Source: Phycisphaerae bacterium
GTDB lineage: Bacteria; Planctomycetota; Phycisphaerae; UBA1845
Direction: 5' to 3'
DNA length: 58,159 nucleotides
Assembly: GCA_028289375.1 (NCBI GenBank)
Contig: JANQQK010000084.1
Coordinates: 1-58,159, forward strand
Below the pieces are notes generated by a model. It was not told the origin of the DNA and did no database searches. It saw nothing but the letters and a program-made list of their open reading frames with translations. Each line of letters opens with the position of its first letter. The first letter of the stretch is position 1. This document shows, one piece after another, positions 37,928-45,898 of this stretch. The position numbers and the translations under genes were made by a program.

Positions 37928-38230
37928 CTACGAAAGCCCTTCGAGTTGCGATGGAAGGTCTCGCGCACCATGTATGATCGCGACAATCTCGATCGGACGC
38001 GTCTCAGGTCGATACACAATCAGATAGTTGTAGAAGTTCCGGAATCGCACTTCGGCGTCCGTGAGATCGTCACGCCGATGTCCGACACCCGGCATGTCGG
38101 CGAGGTCACTCATCACCGACCTTACTTCACGAAGGATGCGAACAGCCCGCTCGACATTGTCGTCCGCGATGTAGTCTCGGATTTCCCGCAGATTCGCCTT
38201 GGCCTCGGCGGTGAGTACATAGAGCCCCAT
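37928..38230 (-). CDS. parE: ParE/RelE-family toxin
   Basis: A 100-residue toxin of the ParE/RelE superfamily: YVLTAEAKANLREIRDYIADDN at the start, then FRNFYNYLIVYRPETRPIEIVAIIHGARDLPSQL. ParE members poison gyrase and RelE members cleave mRNA; ParE is favoured by the R-x6-I-Y pattern and the antitoxin type. It starts three bases after the antitoxin stop on the same strand and is convergent with the zincin gene. Confidence 0.9.
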   Translation of the reverse strand: MGLYVLTAEAKANLREIRDYIADDNVERAVRILREVRSVMSDLADMPGVGHRRDDLTDAEVRFRNFYNYLIVYRPETRPIEIVAIIHGARDLPSQLEGLS

Positions 38231-38233
38231 CGC

Positions 38234-38476
38234 TCAACGACGTGCCTTCAGCTCGGATTCTAGTTCATCAAGAACCGCATCGCCGTCGAATATCCTGCCA
38301 GCGTGGGCGTCAGCCAAACCACGCGCGATCTTCTCCCGAACCGCCACGCGCCACTGCTCATCCTCCAACAGCAACCGCAACCCAGCCCGGATCACCTCGC
38401 TTGCCGAAGCGTACTGCCCCGACGCGACGCGTTCGTCCACAAACTTCCGCTGTTCTTCAGTGAGGTGCACGTTCAT
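38234..38476 (-). CDS. parD: ParD-family antitoxin
   Basis: An 80-residue antitoxin. MNVHLTEEQRKFVDERVASGQYASASEVIRAGLRLL is a ribbon-helix-helix DNA-binding domain; the acidic C-terminal helix should wrap the toxin. ATG 38476 lies only ~8-10 bases after a good -10 box, suggesting a leaderless or near-leaderless transcript. An ATG nine codons upstream falls between -35 and -10. ParD normally represses its own operon, and a palindrome overlapping the -35 fits that. Confidence 0.9.
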   Translation of the reverse strand: MNVHLTEEQRKFVDERVASGQYASASEVIRAGLRLLLEDEQWRVAVREKIARGLADAHAGRIFDGDAVLDELESELKARR

Positions 38477-38483
38477 GTCTAAT

Positions 38484-38522
38484 ATGATACCATTTGTGCT
38501 CATATATGTCCATATTGGACAT
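38484..38522 (-). promoter_or_regulatory. parDE promoter with overlapping operator palindrome
   Basis: On the minus strand TGGACA (38512-38507) and TATCAT (38489-38484) are 17 bases apart, each one mismatch from consensus. The -35 lies inside a perfect 7-bp inverted repeat with a 3-base centre (ATGTCCA, 38506-38522). The site is AT-rich in contrast with its surroundings. ParD ribbon-helix-helix proteins typically bind such sites to autoregulate. Confidence 0.65.
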
Positions 38523-38572
38523 CCGTGGCCGGCCCCATAATCGTCGTGCCCGAATCGCTGGAGGTGTGCAAA

Positions 38573-38911
38573 GTGGTGCACATCAAGATCGACGCGTCAC
38601 GAAATCAGGACTGGGCGTCATTCCACGATTCGTTCGCCAGCACGTTCGGATTTCCCGATTTCTATGGCCGGAACATGGACGCGTGGATCGACTGTATGAC
38701 TTCGCTGGATCAGCCCGATGAGGGGATGACGACCGTGCATGTCGGCATGGGTGAGATTCTCGTTCTGGAATTGCTGAACCCGACGAACTTGGAACGGCGA
38801 CGCCGCGACATGTACGACGCGATCATCTCATGCTGTGCTTTCGTGAATCACCGTCGAATCGATGTGGGCGAAGCCCCGATCATCGCCCACTCATTCCGCG
38901 ACGGTCCGTGA
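38573..38911 (+). CDS. Barstar-family protein (RNase inhibitor-like)
   Basis: A 112-residue protein. GTG 38573 lies 8 bases after GGAGG (38560-38564) and gives VHIKIDASRNQDWASFHDSFASTFG. FPDFYGRNMDAWIDCM is the barstar core that inhibits barnase-like ribonucleases. No barnase-type nuclease was seen nearby, so this is an orphan immunity or regulator gene. It is divergent from parD across 96 bases. A longer frame starts at GTG 38525 but has no SD. Confidence 0.85.
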   Translation: MVHIKIDASRNQDWASFHDSFASTFGFPDFYGRNMDAWIDCMTSLDQPDEGMTTVHVGMGEILVLELLNPTNLERRRRDMYDAIISCCAFVNHRRIDVGEAPIIAHSFRDGP

Positions 38912-38918
38912 CCGCCAC

Positions 38919-40112
38919 TCACGCCTCATGAAACAGCAGCAAACTGCTCGTGAACCCGTGAATGAACGTCGTCCCCCCAACCGGGCCGATCTCGCCCGCC
39001 GCGAAGCACCCCGCCACCGGGCATTCCGGCAGATACTCCTTGATGACATTCACGTCATGGTTGGCTTCGGTGAACAGGTTCGTCCCCCGCCCGTTGCAGT
39101 TAAACAGCAGCCCGCCCTTCGGCTTGTCGAACATCTTCTCGACCGACGACTCCAGCAGCGACCGCATCTCCTCGTCAGCCGTCTGACCGTCGCGCACATG
39201 AAACTGAATCGTCTGCCCCGCACGCAGATAATCCGTAATCGCCAGCCCCTTGTTCTCCACGACACCGGCCAAGTTTCGAATCAGAAAATCACCCGGACCG
39301 AACTCAGCCACCTGCTCATCAATCACCCGCCCGACGTGCAGACCCTTCCGCATCAACGCCTGCTCATGCGCATCGGCTTGATCATGCACATCGCGCAGCA
39401 CCGAATACGCCTCCCGCCCGCCAAGCTCGAGGACGATGTTCTCCTGCGCCTTGGTGATCACGAACGGAGGCCCCACCGGCCGACACCCCTGCGACACCAC
39501 CGTGCTTACCCGAAAGTCCCCCACGAGCGACACGCCCACCATCCCCATGCGAATCATCTGATCGTTCAGAAACAACCGATTCAACCCAGGACTCTGCGCC
39601 CCGCTCGACACGCCCCCGACAATCGTCGCCCCCGGCAACGACTCGTCCATCCGCTCCAGACACTGATCAAACCGAATCGAAAACGGATCGGGCAACACCA
39701 TGATCGCCGGCACATCATCCGGCTGGACACCGAGTCGATCATGCCAATCCGCCGGCCCATCCAGCGCATCCAGATCGCCCTGATCAATCACGAACGGCAG
39801 CACACGCACCCCCGGCATCTTCGCCACCCACAACGACACGCCCGTCCCCGCCTCGATCTCCTGCTCAGGCCCGATCACCCCCGCCATCGACGACCCGATC
39901 AGGTTCCGCGGTCCCACCTTGTCCAGAATCGTCTCGCTGATCGATTCGAAATGCTCGCGATGCTTCGGCGTCACGCACAGAACAGCCAGGTCCGGCACAA
40001 AACCCTGCACCTTCTCACAAACGGCTTCGGCGGCGTCGATCGGATCCTTCTCCGCACTCGCCGCCGCCTTGATCGACATGCCCACCCGCACTGCGTCTGA
40101 CTTCTTCTCCAT
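38919..40112 (-). CDS. FIST N/C-domain sensory protein
   Basis: A 397-residue soluble protein with FIST_N (ISETILDKVGPRNLIGSSMAGVIG; SLWVAKMPGVRVLPF) and FIST_C (AYSVLRD..., FLIRNLAGVVENKGLAITDYLRAGQTIQFHVRDGQ; ECPVAGCFAAGEIGPVGGTTFIHGFTSSLLLF) domains. FIST proteins are predicted small-ligand sensors, often fused to or next to signalling proteins. Here the gene is followed by nothing obviously related, and its start is 17 bases downstream of the valS stop on the same strand. GGCGAGGTGGGGG precedes ATG 40112. Confidence 0.9.
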   Translation of the reverse strand: MEKKSDAVRVGMSIKAAASAEKDPIDAAEAVCEKVQGFVPDLAVLCVTPKHREHFESISETILDKVGPRNLIGSSMAGVIGPEQEIEAGTGVSLWVAKMPGVRVLPFVIDQGDLDALDGPADWHDRLGVQPDDVPAIMVLPDPFSIRFDQCLERMDESLPGATIVGGVSSGAQSPGLNRLFLNDQMIRMGMVGVSLVGDFRVSTVVSQGCRPVGPPFVITKAQENIVLELGGREAYSVLRDVHDQADAHEQALMRKGLHVGRVIDEQVAEFGPGDFLIRNLAGVVENKGLAITDYLRAGQTIQFHVRDGQTADEEMRSLLESSVEKMFDKPKGGLLFNCNGRGTNLFTEANHDVNVIKEYLPECPVAGCFAAGEIGPVGGTTFIHGFTSSLLLFHEA

Positions 40113-40129
40113 CACAACCCCCACCTCGC

Positions 40130-43100
40130 CTATCGCAGCAGGCTCAAACTCTCTTCCAACGCTCCACGCTGATCCAGCAGCGACGCCAACCGATCCCGCT
40201 CCGCCTGCACAATCTCCGGACTCGCCTTGGACACGAATCCTTCATTGGCCAGCTTCCGTTCCTTGCCGTCGATCTGCTTTCCGACCGACGAGATTTCCTT
40301 CTCCAACCGTGCAATCTCCTTGGCATCATCGCTGATACCATGCACGTACACACGCATCGCCCCGACGACCGCCGTTCCGGAATTGGCGGGGCGCTCCGCC
40401 TCAGACGCGACCGACATCGTCCCGACGTTCGCCAACCGCTGCACAATGCTCGCCTGCGCCGTCAACGCATCAACGTCCGCAGCCGGCGCGATCACCGTCA
40501 CGTCCACCACATCCTTGGTAGCCACCCCGTTCTTATTCTTCAAATCCCGCACCGCCCGCGTCACCTCCTGCAACTCCGCGAACACGTGCACGATTCCCTC
40601 GTCCGCCAGCGTCGTCCAACCCTCCGCTGGCGGGAATTCCGCCTTGACCAGCAAGTCGCTGGCCGCCGGCTCTGCCAACCCGGGCAGCCCGCGCGTCGGT
40701 GCCAGTGCATTCAACTGCGACCACAACCGCTCCGTGATGTACGGCATGAACGGGTGGAACATCCGCAGCACCTGGTCCAGACAGAACGCCAGAATCTGCT
40801 TCGCCTCAGCCCCCTTCTCGCCGTCACGCATCCGGGCCTTTGTCAGCTCGATGTACCAATCGCAAAGCGCATCCCAGAAGAAATCACGCAACAGCTTGAT
40901 CGCGATCGCGTAGTGATACTTGCCCAACTCCTCGTGCAAACGCTTCGATGTGTGCGAGAGTTGCGCGAGGATCCACTTATCCTCCGTCGGCAACGTTGAC
41001 ACGTCGATCGGCTCACACCCGACCCCCTCGATATTCATGAATGCAAACCGCGCCGCGTTCCACAGCTTGTTGCAGAAGTTTCGACCGATGTCGAATTTGT
41101 CCGACGTCTCCACCGCGACGGTCAGTTCCTTCTGCACAGCTTCCTTCGCCCAACGCGTCGCAAACTCCTTCTGGCACGACGTGCAATCGACCCGCTGCAC
41201 ATCCGAAGGCCGCAGCTTATCGAGCAGCTTCTCACCGCGCGACTTCCGACGTTGTGCCTCAACCTTCAGCGCCGCCGCCTGATCCACCAGACCGCCGCAA
41301 TGCGGGCAGATGTACTCCACCGGCATCCGGATATCCTGCGTCTCGGTGCACATGTCGGCCATCGTGTACCGCAACGCATCAGCCCCGTGCGTCTGAATGA
41401 TGTCCATCGGGTCGACACCGTTGCCCTTCGACTTGCTCATCGTGTCGCCGCGGCCATCCAGAATCTTCGGATGAATATACACGTCGTCGAACGGCACCTG
41501 CCCCCGCAGATACAACCCGCTCAACACCATCCGTGCCACCCACAACGTGATGATGTCGCGCCCCGTGATCAGCACCGACCCCGGATAGAAGAACTCCAGG
41601 TCCTTCGTCTCCTCAGGCCAACCCAGCGTCGCAAAAGGCCACAACTGCGAACTGAACCACGTGTCCAGCACGTCAGGATCACGCTCAAAACCATTCCGCT
41701 CCAGCCACGCAATCAGCGTTTCGCCGCTCGCTGCATCGCCATCCGGCACCAACGCGTCTTCGCGACGAATGCACACGTAACAGGTGCACAGTTCGTCAAC
41801 GTCGGGCACATCCTCATCCAACCGATGCAGTTGTTCGTACGCGTCCTCGGTACCGGCGATCTGATAGTTCTCTCCGCTTGCCGTCACAACACAGGTCGCC
41901 AAGTCAGGGCACATGTTCCCGATCAACAACGCCGGCTTGGCAGACTCGTCCTTAAACCACTGCACAAACTCGCGACCACTCATCTGCCGCGACCACACCG
42001 GTATCTGATGCCCCCACCACAACTGCCGGCTGATGCACCAGTCCCGCTTTTCGCCAAGCCAATCCTTGTACGTCTTGCGATAACGATTCGGGAAAATCTT
42101 CACCCGCTCATCATCCACCGCGTCAATCGCCGCCTGCGCCAAACCGGGCACACGCGCCCCATCCGCCAGCTTGATCTTCTCAGCCACGTCCCCCATCCGC
42201 ACGAACCACTGCGGCGACAAATACGGCTCGATCGGCGTCTTGCTGCGATCGCTGCACGGAAGGTCGACCTCCAGATCCTCGACCTTCTCCAGCAAGTCCA
42301 TCGCCTCCATGTCGGCCACCACCGCCTTGCGTGCCTCCGGAAACGTCAGACCCGCATACTTCCCACCCTGCTCGTTCACCTTCCCCTCGGGCGTCATGAT
42401 GTTCAGCATCGGAAGGTCATTGCGCAGCCCGACCTCATAGTCGTTGGGATCATGGGCCGGCGTGATCTTCACACAACCCGTCCCCTTCTCCGGGTCGGCC
42501 CACTCATCCGCGATGATCGGCATCTCGCGCGGCGGATCGAACAACGGCAGCAACACCGTCTTGCCTACCAACGCCTTGTACCGATCATCCTCTGGATTCA
42601 CCGCCAGCGCCACATCGCCCAGCATCGTCTCAGGCCGCGTCGTCGCAAAACCCAGATGGGTGGGGCCACCCGCCGGCGCATCCTTCAACGGATACTTGAA
42701 GTGCCAGAAATGCCCCTGAATCTTGTCGTGGTAAACCTCGTCATCCGCGACAGCCGTCCGCAGATGCGTGTCCCAATTCACCAGCCGTTCACCGCGATAG
42801 ACCAGCCCATCGGCAAACCACCGGAAGAACGTCTCATGCACCGAATCGGTGTACTTGTCGTCCAGCGTGAACCGCACGCGTCGCCAATCGCACGAGCACC
42901 CCATCCGCTTGAGCTGCCCCAGGATCCGCTGCTCGTAGTCCTTCTTCCATTCCCAGATGCGCCGCACCAGTTCGTCGCGCCCGATGTCGTGACGCGTCTT
43001 GCCCTCTTCCTCAAAGATGCGTCGTTCGACGACAGCCTGCGTCGCGATCCCCGCGTGGTCCGTCCCCGGCTGATAGAGCGCCCGGAACCCGCGCATGCGG

Positions 43101-43321
43101 TGCCACCGCGTCATGATGTCCTGCAGCGTGTTGTTGATCGCATGTCCGAGGTGCAGCGACCCGGTCACGTTCGGCAGCGGGATCATGACGACGAACGACT
43201 TGTCCTTGCCGACGTCGCCCGGATCTGCATCAAACGCCTTCTCGCGATCCCAAAGCTCGGTCACATCCCGTTCGACAGACACGGGTTCATACACTTTTTC
43301 CAGGGCAATATTGTCTGACAT
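40130..43321 (-). CDS. valS: Valyl-tRNA synthetase with inserted zinc ribbon
   Basis: A 1063-residue class I synthetase, longer than the ~950 typical of bacteria. The HIGH motif is PNVTGSLHLGHA and the KMSKS motif DTMSKSKGNGVDP. An editing domain (GFATTRPETMLGDVALAVNPED) lies between them, and the C-terminal coiled coil (ARLEKEISSVGKQIDGKERKLANEGF) is present. Just after KMSKS, between QDIRMP and the FCNKLWNAARF anticodon-binding start, there are ~75 extra residues with C672PHC675 and C713TSC716, a probable zinc ribbon. ATG 43321 was preferred over an upstream TTG. Confidence 0.95.
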   Translation of the reverse strand: MSDNIALEKVYEPVSVERDVTELWDREKAFDADPGDVGKDKSFVVMIPLPNVTGSLHLGHAINNTLQDIMTRWHRMRGFRALYQPGTDHAGIATQAVVERRIFEEEGKTRHDIGRDELVRRIWEWKKDYEQRILGQLKRMGCSCDWRRVRFTLDDKYTDSVHETFFRWFADGLVYRGERLVNWDTHLRTAVADDEVYHDKIQGHFWHFKYPLKDAPAGGPTHLGFATTRPETMLGDVALAVNPEDDRYKALVGKTVLLPLFDPPREMPIIADEWADPEKGTGCVKITPAHDPNDYEVGLRNDLPMLNIMTPEGKVNEQGGKYAGLTFPEARKAVVADMEAMDLLEKVEDLEVDLPCSDRSKTPIEPYLSPQWFVRMGDVAEKIKLADGARVPGLAQAAIDAVDDERVKIFPNRYRKTYKDWLGEKRDWCISRQLWWGHQIPVWSRQMSGREFVQWFKDESAKPALLIGNMCPDLATCVVTASGENYQIAGTEDAYEQLHRLDEDVPDVDELCTCYVCIRREDALVPDGDAASGETLIAWLERNGFERDPDVLDTWFSSQLWPFATLGWPEETKDLEFFYPGSVLITGRDIITLWVARMVLSGLYLRGQVPFDDVYIHPKILDGRGDTMSKSKGNGVDPMDIIQTHGADALRYTMADMCTETQDIRMPVEYICPHCGGLVDQAAALKVEAQRRKSRGEKLLDKLRPSDVQRVDCTSCQKEFATRWAKEAVQKELTVAVETSDKFDIGRNFCNKLWNAARFAFMNIEGVGCEPIDVSTLPTEDKWILAQLSHTSKRLHEELGKYHYAIAIKLLRDFFWDALCDWYIELTKARMRDGEKGAEAKQILAFCLDQVLRMFHPFMPYITERLWSQLNALAPTRGLPGLAEPAASDLLVKAEFPPAEGWTTLADEGIVHVFAELQEVTRAVRDLKNKNGVATKDVVDVTVIAPAADVDALTAQASIVQRLANVGTMSVASEAERPANSGTAVVGAMRVYVHGISDDAKEIARLEKEISSVGKQIDGKERKLANEGFVSKASPEIVQAERDRLASLLDQRGALEESLSLLR

Positions 43322-43610
43322 CGTCGTCAAATCCGGTTCAAAGTCTCGCCGTCAACCAAGTCACGCCACCCTACCGCCACCCCGCACGATTTGCAAAGCA
43401 GCCCGGCATCCCTGTCAAACCAACCGACCACCATGTCCGCAGACACTCTGGGTGGCCCACCGCTTCAGCGGCAGAGGAGTCGAATTTCAATCAGCGCAGT
43501 CGAAGCTCGCTTCCTTCACAAGTCGCCCCCTTGTGAATAAACTCATCGTTGGGCAATCCGCGCTCGACTCGCGGATTCGACGACAACACCACAACAAGAC
43601 CGAATCCCGA

Positions 43611-44594
43611 ATGTCCCACGAAGACCTCTACACCGAACTCGGCGTCAGCAAGACCGCCACCCAGAACGAGATTCGCTCCGCCTACCGAAAGCTCGCCAAG
43701 AAATTTCACCCCGATCGCAACCCCGGCAACAAACAGGCGGAAGAGAAATTCAAACGCGTTCAGGACGCCTACGACATCCTCGGAGACGAAAAGAAACGAC
43801 AGGACTACGACCAATTCGGCAAAGCCGGCGTCGGCCAGTTCGTCAACGAAGGCGGCAACCAATACTACACATGGGGCGAGGGCACCAAGGTCAAGTACGA
43901 CGACCTCGAAGATCTCTTCAGCGCCTTCGGCGGCGGTGGTGGCGATGACCGGGCCAGCGTCTTCGAGCAGATTTTCGGAGGACGCGGTGGACGCACACGC
44001 CGAACCGCAACCCAACCACGCGGCCCCGTCAAGGGTCAGGACGTCGAACGCGTCGTCAACCTCACCTTCGACCAAGCCATCCACGGCACGAAAGTCGAAC
44101 TTGACCTCGTCTACAATGGTCGTCGCGGCGAAAAGCGACAAGCCATCACCGTCAAGATTCCACCCAATGTCGCAGACGGCCAGAAGATCCGCGCCCGGGG
44201 CAAAGGCGGTCCAGGCCAATCCGGAGGCGACAACGGCGACCTCATCATCGTCTGCCGCGTCGCCCGACACCCCCACTTCCGACGCGAAGGCCACGACATC
44301 CACCTCGACGTCCCCATCAGCGTCACCGAAGCCATCCTCGGCACCAAGGTCGACGTCCCCACGCTGCACGGCACCATCACGGTCACGATTCCGCCCGGGA
44401 CCTCCAGCGGCGCCAAACTCCGCCTTCGCGAGAAGGGCATCCCCGCTGCCGGCAACGGCTCGACACCCGGCGATCAGATCATCACCGTGCAGATCGAGGT
44501 GCCCAATTCACTTGACGAAGAGGGGCGCAGCGCCATTGAATCCGTGAAAGAAGCACTGGAAACCGAACCGCGTAAGAAGTTGAGCTGGAACTGA
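43611..44594 (+). CDS. DnaJ-like co-chaperone (CbpA type, no zinc finger)
   Basis: A 327-residue protein. The J domain spans residues ~1-70 (LYTELGVSKTATQNEIRSAYRKLAKKFHPDRNPG) with the HPD triplet that stimulates DnaK. A Gly/Phe-rich linker and two DnaJ C-terminal domains follow (DVERVVNLTFDQAIHGTKVEL; VDVPTLHGTITVTIPPGTSSGAKLRLREKGIP). The CxxCxGxG zinc repeats of DnaJ are absent, as in CbpA. It is the first gene of a three-gene operon, divergent from valS. Confidence 0.93.
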   Translation: MSHEDLYTELGVSKTATQNEIRSAYRKLAKKFHPDRNPGNKQAEEKFKRVQDAYDILGDEKKRQDYDQFGKAGVGQFVNEGGNQYYTWGEGTKVKYDDLEDLFSAFGGGGGDDRASVFEQIFGGRGGRTRRTATQPRGPVKGQDVERVVNLTFDQAIHGTKVELDLVYNGRRGEKRQAITVKIPPNVADGQKIRARGKGGPGQSGGDNGDLIIVCRVARHPHFRREGHDIHLDVPISVTEAILGTKVDVPTLHGTITVTIPPGTSSGAKLRLREKGIPAAGNGSTPGDQIITVQIEVPNSLDEEGRSAIESVKEALETEPRKKLSWN

Positions 44595-44607
44595 CAGGGA
44601 ATCGGTC

Positions 44608-45000
44608 ATGACCTGGGAAATCGGATCATCAGATCAGCAACGACTGCGGGCGGGCTACTTCGTCCTCACCATCGGTGTGTTTATCCTGCTGTTCGCGTGG
44701 ATCATGGCCGTCGTCCGCGGACCGGAAGGCGTCGGCGAGGTGGCGGTGCACCAGAAACTCGATCCCCCAACGCAAAAGGGCATGATCCCAGCCGTCAGCA
44801 TCCCCATGGTCACCTACGGGATCGTACTCATCGTCATCCTCTTTACGAGTCTGATCGCATTGCTCCGCATCAGCCGAAACTTCCGCCGCAACTTCCTCAG
44901 CGATCGCCCCAAAGCCACCGACACCCGCGATGTCTGGAAAATGCACCGCCTTCCCGACGATGGGGACGCCGAATCCAAACCCGACACTGAAACGACATGA
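44608..45000 (+). CDS. Two-helix membrane protein in the DnaJ-like operon
   Basis: A 130-residue protein with two membrane helices (AGYFVLTIGVFILLFAWIMAVV and MVTYGIVLIVILFTSLIALLRI) and a charged C-terminal tail. No family was recognised. It begins 13 bases after the DnaJ-like gene and its last four bases overlap the next ATG, so all three are likely cotranslated. Confidence 0.75.
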   Translation: MTWEIGSSDQQRLRAGYFVLTIGVFILLFAWIMAVVRGPEGVGEVAVHQKLDPPTQKGMIPAVSIPMVTYGIVLIVILFTSLIALLRISRNFRRNFLSDRPKATDTRDVWKMHRLPDDGDAESKPDTETT

Positions 45001-45749
45001 CGTCCAAAGCCAATGCGCTCAGCGGCCAAGTCGCACTGATCACCGGCTCAGCCAAACGCGTTGGCCGCGCCATCGCACTCGAACTCGCCGACGCGGGATG
45101 CGACATCGCCATTCATTGCCAGCGCTCCATCGATGATGCCCGCGACCTCAAAAGTACCATCGAAGCAAATGGACAACGCGCGACGATCCTGCAAGCCGAC
45201 CTCCTCGATCCGAAATCCTGGCCTGCACTCATCGATTCCTGCGTGAGCGAACTCGGCGGACTGGACATTCTCGTCAACAACGCCTCCATCTTTGAGCCCG
45301 AACGATTGGCAGAATTTGATCTCGATCATTGGGAACGGAACTACCGCATACACGTCACAGCCCCAGCCGCCCTCGCCCACCACGCTGCCTCACACCTCGC
45401 CCGCTCACAACGTGGCAAGATCATCAACATCGCCGACATCGCCGCCCTGACACCCTGGCCATCGCACCTGCCCTATTCCATCTCCAAGGCCGGTCTCGCC
45501 AGCCTCACAAAGGCCCTCGCGGTCGAATTGGCACCGGATGTTCAGGTCAACGCCGTCGCACCGGGGATCGCGATTTTTCCGGACCACTATGATGACGCCA
45601 CCAAGGATCGTATAACCAGCAAAGTCCCCCTGAAACGCGCAGGCACCCCAACCGACATAGCCAGCACAGTCCGATTCCTTTGCACCGATGCCCACTACAT
45701 CACAGGCCAATTCCTCCCCGTCGACGGAGGCCGGTCCGTGTCGATGTAA
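44997..45749 (+). CDS. Pteridine-reductase-like SDR
   Basis: A 250-residue NADPH-type SDR. TGSAKRVGRAIA is the TGxxxRxG cofactor loop of pteridine reductases (PTR1/FolM). The catalytic set reads D147, Y160, K164 (NIADIAAL...PYSISKAG), with Asp where classical SDRs have Ser, as in PTR1. It may reduce dihydrobiopterin/dihydrofolate-like pterins. The link with the DnaJ-like and membrane genes is by operon only (ATGA overlap). Confidence 0.85.
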   Translation: MTSKANALSGQVALITGSAKRVGRAIALELADAGCDIAIHCQRSIDDARDLKSTIEANGQRATILQADLLDPKSWPALIDSCVSELGGLDILVNNASIFEPERLAEFDLDHWERNYRIHVTAPAALAHHAASHLARSQRGKIINIADIAALTPWPSHLPYSISKAGLASLTKALAVELAPDVQVNAVAPGIAIFPDHYDDATKDRITSKVPLKRAGTPTDIASTVRFLCTDAHYITGQFLPVDGGRSVSM

Positions 45750-45898
45750 CGTATGCCTTCGGAAACGTTTACTCCCAATTCGCTGCGGGCGTCGTCTGGA
45801 CTCACTCAGGTCGTTTTCGTTACACTGTGTGTAGGAGAACTGGTGGAGGGGAAGTCCACCACACTGCCATCTGTCACGCTTCGTGAAGGAAGCCCGTT

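Noticed and set aside
38862..40100. 412-residue plus-strand frame opposite the FIST gene
   Set aside because: Low-complexity His/Arg/Pro composition typical of antisense GC-rich frames; the FIST domains on the other strand are clear.
41252..43318. Long 688-residue plus-strand frame opposite valS
   Set aside because: It is an antisense shadow of high-GC coding sequence: Arg/His/Pro-rich text with no domain, while the minus strand is an unmistakable valyl-tRNA synthetase.
43491..44369. 292-residue minus-strand frame opposite the DnaJ-like gene
   Set aside because: Val/Asp/Ala-rich mirror of the J-domain protein; no start signals or motifs.
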